DNA of 64,000 nucleotides from Ammoniphilus sp. YIM 78166 (GTDB lineage: Bacteria; Bacillota; Bacilli; Aneurinibacillales; RAOX-1): positions 930,001 through 994,000 of the forward strand of contig NZ_SDLR01000003.1 in assembly GCF_004522215.1 (NCBI RefSeq), given 5' to 3'. The position numbers were made by a program, and so were the translations under genes. Below are positions 9,082-17,273 of the stretch, piece by piece (position 1 is the stretch's first letter; every line of letters begins with the position of its first letter). The notes under the pieces are model-generated. The model was given only the letters and a program-made list of their open reading frames with translations, ran no database searches and was not told the DNA's origin.

Positions 9082-9633
9082 ATGAGCTCCTCCCCATCTT
9101 ATGAGGAAAGCTTAAGAGCAGCGGAAAATATGGTCATTGATGCCATCTCTGAAACGATGGATTTATACGGCGTTACTCCATCCATTGGCAGATTATATGG
9201 CATTTTATATTTTAAACAGGATCCGATGACACTAGATGACATGAGCGCGGAGCTAGGGATGAGCAAGCCTAGCATGAGCACCGGTATTCGCGCCCTTCAA
9301 CAAATCCATTATGTTCATAAGGTATGGCAGAAGGGGGTAAGAAAAGACCTCTACTTAGCTGAAAAAGACTTTTTTAAAACCTTCACTTCTTTTTTCAGCA
9401 ATATGTGGAACCGAGAAATTGCGGTAAACCAGGAAGCGGCAGAAAGAGCTACAGAAATTCTAACAGAGCTTATACAGGACCCGCAGGTACCGGTTTGGAT
9501 CCATGAACAGGCGAAAGCGGATCTTGAGCAGCTCCGTCACTCCAGGCAATACTATGAATGGCTTCGGAAGGTGGTTCATCTTTTCGAGAGCAAGGAAATT
9601 AACAAGCTTATAGAAGAGCAAGGCCAAGATTAA
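9082..9633 (+). CDS. gbsR: GbsR/OpuAR-type MarR-like regulator
   Basis: This 183-residue protein matches the GbsR family, choline- or glycine-betaine-responsive repressors with a MarR-like winged helix. Typical blocks are GVTPSIGRLYGILYF (about residues 29-43) and the recognition-helix region ELGMSKPSMSTGIRAL (about 57-72). The ATG at 9082 was preferred to the GTG at 9073, which is only two bases from the AAAGG ribosome site. No glycine betaine synthesis genes or OpuA operon adjoin it. A BCCT-type betaine transporter lies about 4 kb downstream and is a possible target. It has its own promoter and terminator. Confidence 0.85.
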   Translation: MSSSPSYEESLRAAENMVIDAISETMDLYGVTPSIGRLYGILYFKQDPMTLDDMSAELGMSKPSMSTGIRALQQIHYVHKVWQKGVRKDLYLAEKDFFKTFTSFFSNMWNREIAVNQEAAERATEILTELIQDPQVPVWIHEQAKADLEQLRHSRQYYEWLRKVVHLFESKEINKLIEEQGQD

Positions 9634-9638
9634 ATGAT

Positions 9639-9662
9639 AGAAGCCAAGATGGCTTCTTTTTC
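9639..9662 (+). terminator. Intrinsic terminator after gbsR
   Basis: AGAAGCCA pairs with TGGCTTCT and leads into a T-rich run. Confidence 0.75.
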
Positions 9663-9741
9663 TTTTTCTCCTTTATATCCCAAAAAACGACAGTGTCCTT
9701 CGAATTGATTAGTAAATTCAATTGGAAAGGATGAGGAACAG

Positions 9742-9954
9742 ATGCAATTTTTCAAGCGTTTCTTCCAGCAAAGTCCAAATTCTTCAAACCAATGGTGTAT
9801 GACGTATATGGATTCTAATTCCTTCCGTCGAGCGAGAGTAGCGGATATTCTAAAAAATGCAGGCATTGAAGTTATTCCTTCCACAGACCACATCCTGGTA
9901 AAAAAGGACCAGCACGTTCAAGCACTTGATGTCCTTAAGAGCCACGGATATTAA
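9742..9954 (+). CDS. Hypothetical small protein, 70 residues
   Basis: I do not recognise this gene. It is supported by a good ribosome site (GGAAAGGATGAGG) before the ATG and by tight spacing to the next gene. The protein is soluble. The second half (FRRARVADILKNAGIEVIPSTDHILVKKDQHVQALDVLKSHGY) reads as a compact alpha/beta unit. That pattern resembles small domains for which one protein senses or marks a single partner, but no function can be stated. It appears co-transcribed with the 100-residue protein starting 12 bases later. Confidence 0.6.
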   Translation: MQFFKRFFQQSPNSSNQWCMTYMDSNSFRRARVADILKNAGIEVIPSTDHILVKKDQHVQALDVLKSHGY

Positions 9955-9965
9955 GGAGACAATTC

Positions 9966-10268
9966 ATGATCATTACAGGAAGAGCGGAGTCATTTGAATC
10001 AGGAATGAAAGAGTTTAAAGATAATCTTCATGTACTAGCAAAACTACTTGGAGAAAAAGCTGACTGGAATGAAACCACTGTCATCACTCACCTTCTTCAG
10101 CGCGTTTTTGAAGAACGCAAGCAATACCAAAATGGGAAAGAAACTAGACAGTGTGAAATCATCGTTAAGCCAAATGTAGTTGAATATCATATGGCTGGTT
10201 TTTCTTTCGGATGGAGCATCATTGGCAATGGACAATATGAGTTCTACTTTGAGAGGACTACTTCATAA
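9966..10268 (+). CDS. Hypothetical protein, 100 residues
   Basis: Unrecognised soluble protein. AAGGAGACAATTC precedes the ATG, 12 bases after the preceding small gene, so the two probably form an operon. The N-terminal half is helical (SGMKEFKDNLHVLAKLLGEK), and the C-terminal half is strand-rich (CEIIVKPNVVEYHMAGFSFGWSIIGNGQYEFYFERT). It ends in convergence with the PspA/LiaH-like gene. Confidence 0.6.
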   Translation: MIITGRAESFESGMKEFKDNLHVLAKLLGEKADWNETTVITHLLQRVFEERKQYQNGKETRQCEIIVKPNVVEYHMAGFSFGWSIIGNGQYEFYFERTTS

Positions 10269-10274
10269 GCCAAA

Positions 10275-10299
10275 TAGGCCCCCTTTTATCAGGGGGCTA
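10275..10299. terminator. Hairpin between convergent genes
   Basis: TAGGCCCCC and GGGGGCTAT pair across an eight-base loop. The following T runs are poor on both strands, so termination efficiency is uncertain. Confidence 0.5.
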
Positions 10300-10305
10300 T
10301 TATAA

Positions 10306-10956
10306 TCATACACTTTGTTTTTGCTTCAGTTGCTCAAGCTCTGCTTCAACGCGCTCGTTCGTTTTAACTTCCTCGGAATAAAAAGACTGTCGAACCTTTT
10401 CACTCACTTGTGCATCGATTTCCAGACCTAGTATTTTCTCCTCCATTCGCGCAAAGCCTCTTGCTGCCGACTCTAGGTTGACGGGAGACAGGGTATTCTC
10501 AATTCTTTTACTCGTCTTAGCAAGGTTCGCTCTGGCTACAAGACCTGCCTTTTTATTTTTCATCGAATAATATTTATCTTTCAGCTCCTGGAGCTTCTCT
10601 CTTATTTTTTGGGTATGTGCGACAAGGGTATCATGTTCTTGAACGTATTGTTCCAGCTTCTCTTCGGCTAATTGCTTGTCATATAGAGCCTGTCTGGCAA
10701 TATGATCCTGCCCTTCCTCGACAGCTAACTGCGCTTGTCTTTGGCGTTTCACTATTCTTTCCTTTGTTTCATCTAGCAGCATTTTGGTCTTCTTCTCTAG
10801 CGACAGCTGGCTAGCGAGCGTAAGTTCCGCTTGTGCAATTTCCTTTTCCATATCACGAATGTACTGGTTTAACATCGCAATAGGATCTTCAAAATGGTCG
10901 AGCACCTCATGTACTGTTGCCTTTGTAATATCTTTTACTCGATTAATAATACTCAT
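10306..10956 (-). CDS. PspA/IM30 family membrane-stress protein (LiaH-like)
   Basis: The 216-residue, almost wholly helical protein belongs to the PspA/IM30 family. Members form oligomeric rods or rings at the inner face of stressed membranes. The N-terminus (INRVKDITKATVHEVLDHFEDPIAMLNQYIRDMEKEI, about residues 3-39) is the diagnostic region, followed by long coiled coils through residue 215. It lies 19 bases behind a small membrane-protein gene, which resembles the LiaI-LiaH arrangement. That neighbour may anchor it to the membrane. No LiaRS-type kinase or regulator is adjacent. Confidence 0.9.
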   Translation of the reverse strand: MSIINRVKDITKATVHEVLDHFEDPIAMLNQYIRDMEKEIAQAELTLASQLSLEKKTKMLLDETKERIVKRQRQAQLAVEEGQDHIARQALYDKQLAEEKLEQYVQEHDTLVAHTQKIREKLQELKDKYYSMKNKKAGLVARANLAKTSKRIENTLSPVNLESAARGFARMEEKILGLEIDAQVSEKVRQSFYSEEVKTNERVEAELEQLKQKQSV

Positions 10957-10975
10957 CCTTATTTCCTCCTTTATA

Positions 10976-11227
10976 TTATCTCTTCGTAATATTTTTTTCC
11001 CACTCGTCTAGAGGATCCACTTGGGGGACTCCTGAGGGTGTGGTCACCGCTGGTTCATAGCTGCCTTCGCTTGACCCCTTAATCATATTCCATCCTTTAT
11101 AAATAAAGAAGGAAGCAATGGCAAAGGGAATTAAAAAACCTAGATTCAGCAGCCCAAGCAGCATGATGCCACCTACACCCATTAAGACATATCCAAACTT
11201 ACTTGTTCCTCGTTCGCGCTTTTTCAT
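10976..11227 (-). CDS. Small membrane protein, LiaI-like partner of the PspA homologue
   Basis: About 83 residues. The start is placed at the ATG at 11227, which has AAGGATGTGAG upstream. A charged N-terminus (MKKRERGTSKFG) is followed by two closely spaced membrane segments (YVLMGVGGIMLLGLLNLGF and LIPFAIASFFIYKGWNMI), as in LiaI and LiaF N-terminal regions. The tail is cytoplasmic and acidic (VPQVDPLDEWEKN). It is the first gene of the pair with the PspA homologue, so I infer that it recruits or anchors that protein. Direct sequence identity to LiaI was not tested. Confidence 0.65.
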   Translation of the reverse strand: MKKRERGTSKFGYVLMGVGGIMLLGLLNLGFLIPFAIASFFIYKGWNMIKGSSEGSYEPAVTTPSGVPQVDPLDEWEKNITKR

Positions 11228-11347
11228 ATTCTCACATCCTTGTTTCTTTATGATTCTATGATACCTTTTACCCGCTTCAACCATAACTGGCGGCGGATTG
11301 ATTTATAGTCCGTCTCAAGTCGGAGAAGATGATCAGTCTACTACATG

Positions 11348-11373
11348 AAAAAACCCCCGCTGTCGGGGGGTTA
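11348..11373 (-). terminator. Intrinsic terminator after the SLH protein gene
   Basis: AACCCCCG on the plus strand pairs with CGGGGGGTT. On the minus strand it is followed by TTTTTT. Confidence 0.8.
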
Positions 11374-11378
11374 TAACG

Positions 11379-12344
11379 TTATTGATCGGCTTTTAGCAGC
11401 AGAACGGCTAATTCTGCCCGAGAGACCTTCCCTTGTGGTCGAAATGTTTGATCTGGATAGCCATTAATAATGCCACGTTCGAGAGCTGCGTTTACATATC
11501 CAATCGCTCCTGCTGGAATTTGGCTGCTATCCTTGAATGGAGGAAGCTTCGTCATTTGGCTATAGGCCTCTCCCTTCCATTCCCGAGATTTAACAAGTAA
11601 ACTAGCAAGCCATACTCGGCTAGCGAAGTGCTCTGGGTAAAATGATTCTTCCGAGGTTTCAAACAGTCCATGGTGTAGAGCAGCGATTATGTATCCTTTA
11701 GCCCAGCTATATTTTTGCTCAATGATGCTTGCATCCTTAAAGTATAATGGTTCCTCTTTTAAAGCTTGAGCCACATCTTCAAGGCCCATGTACTTCACAA
11801 CAGCAACGATCGCCTCTACTCTGCGTACGGAATGGTTGGGCTTAAAGGTTTCATCCTGATAACCATGCATGATGCCTCTTGAACGCAATATCTCAATCGA
11901 TTCAGAAGCCCATCTTGCTTGCTCTACATCCTTAAAGGCCATTACTTGACTTGTATCCTCCCCCTTAGCATTGACGTACCGAACTTCCTGCTTAGAATTT
12001 AAAATGACTTCAACTCGATCAGTAAATCGAACATCTCGAAGTTCTACTTTCTTTTCATTTCTGTAGATTGCGGTTTGAGAATTAAGATTGAACTCCCACT
12101 TCCTAAGCCCATCAAAAACGATAATTCTCTGTTGCTCGTTATCTATAAGGACAGGCTGCCCTTCCACATTTCCCTCTTTATTATGAGATGCAACTATAGA
12201 GTTAGATGGAGCTTCTTGCGTTACATGGTCAAGGCTTTGATCCGATTCCTTTTTACGTGAATACTCAGCAAAGGAATCTATGGAGATCGATAAAATAAAT
12301 GCAAATAACATCCCTACTGCGATATAGCCCATTTTTCTCTTCAT
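11379..12344 (-). CDS. SLH-domain cell-surface protein
   Basis: A 321-residue exported protein with an N-terminal signal anchor (MGYIAVGMLFAFILSISIDS). A spacer region with beta-rich segments occupies residues of about 50-140. Three S-layer homology repeats follow: ARWASESIEILRSRGIMHGY (about 148), a diverged SWAKGYIIAALHHGLFE (about 215) and AIGYVNAALERGIINGYPD (about 278). SLH triplets bind pyruvylated secondary wall polymer. It is monocistronic, with terminators on both sides. What the middle region does at the surface is not clear. Confidence 0.85.
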   Translation of the reverse strand: MKRKMGYIAVGMLFAFILSISIDSFAEYSRKKESDQSLDHVTQEAPSNSIVASHNKEGNVEGQPVLIDNEQQRIIVFDGLRKWEFNLNSQTAIYRNEKKVELRDVRFTDRVEVILNSKQEVRYVNAKGEDTSQVMAFKDVEQARWASESIEILRSRGIMHGYQDETFKPNHSVRRVEAIVAVVKYMGLEDVAQALKEEPLYFKDASIIEQKYSWAKGYIIAALHHGLFETSEESFYPEHFASRVWLASLLVKSREWKGEAYSQMTKLPPFKDSSQIPAGAIGYVNAALERGIINGYPDQTFRPQGKVSRAELAVLLLKADQ

Positions 12345-12422
12345 GTTTATGTTTATACCCCCGTTATCCTATCTTAACTTTAACTATTCGGAGGCAACCA
12401 TCAGATTATGGGGGGAGAAACG

Positions 12423-12459
12423 AAAAAACACTCCTAGCTTAGCTACGAGAGTGTTTTTT
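12423..12459. terminator. Bidirectional intrinsic terminator
   Basis: AAAAAACACTC and GAGTGTTTTTT pair fully, giving a T run on either strand. It terminates the YjcZ-like gene and shields the SLH gene promoter. Confidence 0.75.
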
Positions 12460-12477
12460 CGTCTGCTTACCCGGAAA

Positions 12478-12588
12478 TTACCAGAGGAATCCAGGACGTG
12501 CAATGATAACAAGCAAGATGTAAAGAACAAGAATGAACGCTAGGCCAGTTCCTAGAACCCCAGCTCCACCAGCGAAAGGTACACCCAT
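12478..12588 (-). CDS. YjcZ/YnzB-type sporulation-associated tiny membrane protein, 36 residues
   Basis: This very short gene encodes MGVPFAGGAGVLGTG followed by one membrane helix (LAFILVLYILLVIIA) and ends ARPGFLW. The Gly-rich head plus a single helix of the form VLFILLVIIG is the hallmark of the YjcZ family of small sporulation-associated membrane proteins. AAAGGGGG lies seven bases before the ATG, an excellent ribosome site, and a terminator follows. The family assignment is from pattern, not from a search. Confidence 0.75.
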   Translation of the reverse strand: MGVPFAGGAGVLGTGLAFILVLYILLVIIARPGFLW

Positions 12589-12748
12589 GTTGATTGCCCC
12601 CTTTCTAAGCGATTACTTTATATTATTATGGCTGGTAGAATTTGATTGGACGAACGCCCATAAAAACAAAAGTATTAGATAGCCTAACCTAGCATAAGTT
12701 TATGAAAGATGATTGTCCTAATTTTTATTAAACAAAAAGGGGTTAGTC

Positions 12749-14008
12749 ATGAATTTTAACTATTCTCGAGCCGATTTCTACGGGGATCTAAAGGCAGGAA
12801 TCATTGTTTCTGTTCTATTGATTCCCCAAGCCATGGCCTATGCCATGCTTGCCGGCTTGCCACCTGTTATGGGTTTGTATGCTGCTACTTTTCCTTTAAT
12901 CGTTTATGCTTTCTTTGCCTCTTCTAAGCATCTGTCGGTCGGACCCGTAGCTATTGTATCCCTATTAGTTGCTTCGTCTGTGTCTACGATCGAGCATCCT
13001 GGAACAAACCAATATGTTGCAATCGTTATTCTGCTGTCCTTGTTGATCGGAATCTTGCAGGTCACACTGGGAATCTTTCGGTTTGGTCAAATCATTGAAG
13101 TTTTGCCCCATTCGGTGATAAGCGGGTTCATTACAGGTGCCGCTATTCTAATAGGTTGGAGCCAGTTCGAGAATCTACTCCAAATTAAAGTGGAGAGGAA
13201 CCAGTCCCTGCTCTTACAATTCAAACAAGTCCTCTTAAACCTTGGTGATATCCATCTACAAACTTTATTATTAAGTATGGTCAGTATCGTTCTGCTCATT
13301 GTATGCAAAAGATATACCAAACTCCCTGGTCCACTCGTGATCCTTACATTGACGACAAGCGTCGTATGGTTATTTCGCCTAGATTTATCAGGAATTCATA
13401 TTATCGGGGATGTACCAAAAAGTCTACCACACCTTTCCATCCCTGATCTACAACCCAACCTAATCCCGACTTTACTTCCAATGGCCTTGACCATTGCTAT
13501 CATAGGATACATGGAATCCATTGCGGTCGCAAAGACCCTAGCTGCCAAATCCCGCTACTCCATCAGTGCAAACCGCGAATTGGTTGCCCTGGGACTGGCA
13601 AATATGTCGACCGCTTTTATTCACTCCTTCTCCATTGCGGGAGCGATTTCCCGCTCTGCTGTCAACTACGAGAGCGGAGCCAAAACAAAAATGGCAACCC
13701 TTGTGACAGCCCTGGTTGTCATTTTCGCTTTAGTGGTGTTTACACCTTTTTTCTATTACTTGCCCGTAGCCGTTCTTTCTTCTATTATTGTTGTGGCTGT
13801 TTTAACTCTTATTGATTTCAAATACGGTTTTAGGCTGCTAAAAACCAAAAAAAGCGATGGTTCAGTCTTCTTTCTTACCTTTTTTGGAACCCTGTCACTA
13901 GGCTTAGAAGAAGGGCTCATCCTTGGAATCTGCTTCTCCCTTCTTCTCTTTATTTCTCGAGTCATTTATCTGAATAGCAGTTGGAGCTCAAAAAGATTTA
14001 GGAATTAG
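12749..14008 (+). CDS. SulP family anion transporter without STAS domain
   Basis: A 419-residue SLC26/SulP transporter, which moves sulfate, bicarbonate or related anions. The conserved N-terminal block is present (DLKAGIIVSVLLIPQAMAYA and LAGLPPVMGLYA, about residues 12-45), with about 11-12 membrane segments. The chain stops at residue 419, where most family members continue into a cytoplasmic STAS domain, so the regulatory domain is absent. AAAAAGGGG precedes the ATG. Its last 11 bases overlap the 3' end of the convergent BCCT gene. The substrate is unknown. Confidence 0.85.
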   Translation: MNFNYSRADFYGDLKAGIIVSVLLIPQAMAYAMLAGLPPVMGLYAATFPLIVYAFFASSKHLSVGPVAIVSLLVASSVSTIEHPGTNQYVAIVILLSLLIGILQVTLGIFRFGQIIEVLPHSVISGFITGAAILIGWSQFENLLQIKVERNQSLLLQFKQVLLNLGDIHLQTLLLSMVSIVLLIVCKRYTKLPGPLVILTLTTSVVWLFRLDLSGIHIIGDVPKSLPHLSIPDLQPNLIPTLLPMALTIAIIGYMESIAVAKTLAAKSRYSISANRELVALGLANMSTAFIHSFSIAGAISRSAVNYESGAKTKMATLVTALVVIFALVVFTPFFYYLPVAVLSSIIVVAVLTLIDFKYGFRLLKTKKSDGSVFFLTFFGTLSLGLEEGLILGICFSLLLFISRVIYLNSSWSSKRFRN

Positions 14009-15656
14009 CCTTTGAGAATTTTTCCAGCAGAGCATCTAATTTTTTCTGCTTATCCCTCTCAAGCTTCCGTTTCTGCTTATCTTCCTCCTCTAGTGCTTTT
14101 TTTACAGAAAAGCACATGAACACCATGATCACAGCAAAAGGAAGAGCAGCAATGATTGAAGCCGTTTGCAGCCCTTGCAACCCACCGCTTAACAAGAGGA
14201 CAGCGGCAATGGAGGATTGAAGGAGCCCCCACGTGAGCTTCACCTTGGTTGGGGGATCCTGGTCTCCATTTGTAGAAAGCATTCCTAATACAAAGGTTGC
14301 AGAATCAGCAGACGTAACAAAAAAAGTGATGATCAACATGGTTGCAAGACCCGCTAGCAGGGTACCAAGCGGAAGCTGCTGCAACGTAATAAAAAGGGCA
14401 GAGGTGATGTCCTCCTGAACGGCTTCCCCTATCGGGACATCTTGAAACATCTCAAAATTTAATGCCGTTCCCCCAAATACAGAAAACCAAACAAAACTGA
14501 ATAGACTAGGTACCAGTAATACTCCGAGAACAAACTCTTTGATCGTCCTGCCTTTTGAAACTCGTGCAATAAACATTCCCACAAAGGGTGCCCAGGCAAT
14601 CCACCATGCCCAATAAAACAAAGTCCAGCTACCTACCCACGGGTTTTGGGTGAACGGGGTTAGCCTCAAGCTCATGGCGATCAAATTTTGGACATACCCT
14701 CCAACCGTTGATGTAAACGCATCGAAAATAAAAGTCGAAGGACCTGCTATCAATGTAATGAGCAATAGGATAACAGCCAAGAGCAAATTGATGTTGCTAA
14801 GGGTCTTAATTCCCTTTTCCAGTCCAGTTGTCGCAGATAGCATATAGAGAATCGTCACGACACCGATAATCATCAATTGCACAATCAAATGATTAGGGAC
14901 CCCTAGTAAATGAGAGAAGCCCCCGTTAATTTGCAATGTTCCTAGCCCTAAAGAAGTCGCCACTCCAAACACGGTAGCTATGATCGCCAGCGTATCGATG
15001 GCTTTTCCAATCGGCCCGTTCACTCTTTCACCAATCAAGGGATAAAAGGTGGAGCTAATTAGCCCACTATATCCCTTCCTATAATTAAAATAGGCTAAAG
15101 AGAGGGCGATAATCGTGTACACTCCCCATGGATGCAGTCCCCAGTGAAAGAAGGAATAGCGCAAAGCTAACCGGGCAGCTTCAGGCGTTTGAGCCGCGGT
15201 TACATCAGGTGGAGGATTTAAATAATGGTACATCGGTTCCGCTACTCCCCAAAACACAAGTCCGATTCCCATTCCCGCACTAAATAGCATGGCTAACCAT
15301 GTTACGTTGGAAAATTCCGGCTCATCATCATCAGTTCCTAAGCGGATATTTCCGTATTTACTAAAGGCTAAATAAATGGAAAAGACCAAAAAACCAAAGG
15401 TGGAAAACAAATAAAACCATCCAAACTGATTGATTGTCAGTTGCAGGAGCTGACTTGTTGTATCTGCCAGGTTTTCCGGGCTTATCACCCCCCACAAAAC
15501 AAATAAAATAACAAAGACAATGGAAATGATAAAAACCAAAAGGTAATCCCCCTTACTCCCCAAAAATGTTGTATTGTTATATTTTGCCACAGCCGCATTT
15601 TTATTCTTCTTTCCTTTTATCCATAGATCAGGTATGTTACGATACGTAAGTATCAC
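13998..15656 (-). CDS. BCCT family glycine betaine/choline transporter
   Basis: A 552-residue betaine-carnitine-choline transporter with 12 predicted membrane helices. The glycine-rich stretch in helix 3 (LFSAGMGIGLVFWGVAEP, about residues 124-141) and the Trp-rich helix 8 (FYWAWWIAWAPFVGMFIARVSKGR, about 347-370) form the substrate and sodium sites in BetP/OpuD. The C-terminal tail is charged and helical (KKALEEEDKQKRKLERDKQKK), the osmosensory type of tail. The GbsR-like regulator nearby suggests an osmoprotectant role. The gene is convergent and overlapping with the SulP gene, with no terminator between them. Confidence 0.9.
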   Translation of the reverse strand: MILTYRNIPDLWIKGKKNKNAAVAKYNNTTFLGSKGDYLLVFIISIVFVILFVLWGVISPENLADTTSQLLQLTINQFGWFYLFSTFGFLVFSIYLAFSKYGNIRLGTDDDEPEFSNVTWLAMLFSAGMGIGLVFWGVAEPMYHYLNPPPDVTAAQTPEAARLALRYSFFHWGLHPWGVYTIIALSLAYFNYRKGYSGLISSTFYPLIGERVNGPIGKAIDTLAIIATVFGVATSLGLGTLQINGGFSHLLGVPNHLIVQLMIIGVVTILYMLSATTGLEKGIKTLSNINLLLAVILLLITLIAGPSTFIFDAFTSTVGGYVQNLIAMSLRLTPFTQNPWVGSWTLFYWAWWIAWAPFVGMFIARVSKGRTIKEFVLGVLLVPSLFSFVWFSVFGGTALNFEMFQDVPIGEAVQEDITSALFITLQQLPLGTLLAGLATMLIITFFVTSADSATFVLGMLSTNGDQDPPTKVKLTWGLLQSSIAAVLLLSGGLQGLQTASIIAALPFAVIMVFMCFSVKKALEEEDKQKRKLERDKQKKLDALLEKFSKANS

Positions 15657-15686
15657 TGGCTAATCAAGCTACTTAGGAGGGGTTTC

Positions 15687-16211
15687 ATGGACGGAATAAA
15701 CATTATACTGATTATTATTGTCATTAACATTGTCTACGTATCACTGTTTACCTTGCGTATGATCTTTGTCATGAAGGGCCAAAAGATGCTAGCTTCTCTC
15801 ATTAGTATGGTTGAAGTATTTACCTACCTGATTGGATTAAATATTGTACTAGCAAATATTGATAAGCCTATTAACCTTATTGCCTACTGTTTAGGCTGGG
15901 GAAGCGGCGTATACTTAGGAAGTAAAATTGAGGAATGGCTAGCTCTTGGCTATATTACCTTACAGATTGTAGTGGATCATTCAGAAATCAATCTCCCTAT
16001 GGTGCTTCGAGAGAAAGGCTATGGGGTAACAAGCTGGCTTGCGGATGGGAGAGACGGCAAACGAGTGGTAATGCATGTTCTCGCCAAGCGAAGCAACGAA
16101 AAAAAGCTTCTAGCTACCATCGATCAGTTAGCTCCCAAGGCCTTCATAATTTCCTATGATCCACGTACCTTCAAGGGTGGGTTTTGGGTCAGACATCTGG
16201 AAAATCGCTAA
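15687..16211 (+). CDS. UPF0316/YebE-like membrane protein with DUF2179-type tail
   Basis: A 174-residue protein matching the YebE (UPF0316) family. Three membrane segments occupy residues of about 1-85, including YVSLFTLRMIFVMKGQK and the block YCLGWGSGVYLGSKIEEWLALG. The soluble C-terminal domain (about 95-170) is of the DUF2179 type, with LREKGYGVTSWLADGRDGKR and KAFIISYDPR. The function is not known for the family. It is transcribed away from the BCCT gene and ends at a strong bidirectional terminator. Confidence 0.85.
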   Translation: MDGINIILIIIVINIVYVSLFTLRMIFVMKGQKMLASLISMVEVFTYLIGLNIVLANIDKPINLIAYCLGWGSGVYLGSKIEEWLALGYITLQIVVDHSEINLPMVLREKGYGVTSWLADGRDGKRVVMHVLAKRSNEKKLLATIDQLAPKAFIISYDPRTFKGGFWVRHLENR

Positions 16212-16218
16212 AAGAAAA

Positions 16219-16262
16219 AGAACCTTATTTGTAACAGTCAAGTTACAAAATAAGGTTCTTTT
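16219..16262. terminator. Bidirectional intrinsic terminator
   Basis: A stem of about 18 bp (AAGAACCTTATTTGTAAC with GTTACAAAATAAGGTTCTT) with T runs on both sides separates two convergent genes. Confidence 0.85.
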
Positions 16263-16264
16263 CA

Positions 16265-17176
16265 TTAAATGACTTCAGCTTGTTTCTCTACCTGTACAGC
16301 GTTTTGGGCTTTGGGCTGCATGCTCGTTAAGTATACGCCAATAAAAACGGAAACTCCTCCTGCTACTTGAACCAGGCTAATTTCCTCACCTAACAGGATA
16401 CTAAATATAGCTGTAAACACGGTAATCAGGTTGAGGAATATGCCAGAACGGCTGGGACCAATATCTCTGACCGCCATGTTCCACAATAAAAAAGAGCCAA
16501 CAGTTGGGAAAAAGCCCATATACACTATCCCCCAGATGGTTGAAGTACTTAGTCCGATCATGGGGTTCCAATTGGACCATGCAAAAGGAACCATGATCAG
16601 CAAGCCCAGTGCTACAGTAACAGCGGTAGCTGTTATAGGTGGAATATGGCTAATCTTTCTGCCTATGATGGAATAGAAAGTCCAAACCAGAATCGCTGCT
16701 ACCATGATCAGATCACCTACATTGTATTTGATCTCGAACAAGTGCAGCAACTGACCTTGTGTAAGGATTAACAACACACCGATCAAGGATATACCGAAAC
16801 CTAATAAATTTAATTTGCTTAGTCTTTCCTTCAAGAGTAAAACAGAAAAAACAACGATGACAGCCGGGTTTAGAGCGTTTACCAAGGAAGCATTTAAAGG
16901 GCTTGTAAATTGTAACGCCGAGTATAAAAGCATATTATAACCAATTACACCAAGTAACCCCATCGTTAACAAGACTCGCCACGATTTCCAAACCTCTCTC
17001 CACTTGGGTCTCTCGATAACCTGAGCCATTGGAACTAAAAAGCAAAACGCAATCAGCCATCGAATAAACGTGACTTGCAGCGGTGATATTTCAGTCACTA
17101 CAAATTTGCCGAACACATAATTTCCTGCCCAGAACAAATTTGCCAGTACTAAAAACAAGATCGTCTTTCGTTTCAT
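16265..17176 (-). CDS. EamA/DMT family metabolite exporter (first of three)
   Basis: A 303-residue drug/metabolite transporter with two EamA repeats and about ten membrane helices. WAGNYVFGKFVVTEISPLQVTFIRW (residues about 16-40) opens repeat one. NPAVIVVFSVLLLKERLS (about 104-121) ends it, and the second repeat mirrors this with ILLGEEISLVQVAGGVSVFIGV. The family exports amino acids or metabolites, and the substrate cannot be predicted. Two other paralogues lie at 31.3 and 60.2 kb. Confidence 0.88.
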   Translation of the reverse strand: MKRKTILFLVLANLFWAGNYVFGKFVVTEISPLQVTFIRWLIAFCFLVPMAQVIERPKWREVWKSWRVLLTMGLLGVIGYNMLLYSALQFTSPLNASLVNALNPAVIVVFSVLLLKERLSKLNLLGFGISLIGVLLILTQGQLLHLFEIKYNVGDLIMVAAILVWTFYSIIGRKISHIPPITATAVTVALGLLIMVPFAWSNWNPMIGLSTSTIWGIVYMGFFPTVGSFLLWNMAVRDIGPSRSGIFLNLITVFTAIFSILLGEEISLVQVAGGVSVFIGVYLTSMQPKAQNAVQVEKQAEVI

Positions 17177-17273
17177 GCCCTCTCCTCTATGCCTAACTTT
17201 TATTATTCACTATAGCACAAAGCAAATTAAAGGGCATAGAACAGTTGTATAAGAAGGGAAGCCGTCTCCCCTA

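Noticed and set aside
12343-12543. Plus-strand open frame of 66 codons upstream of the SulP gene
   Set aside because: It overlaps the terminator and the YjcZ-like gene on the other strand and has no ribosome site.
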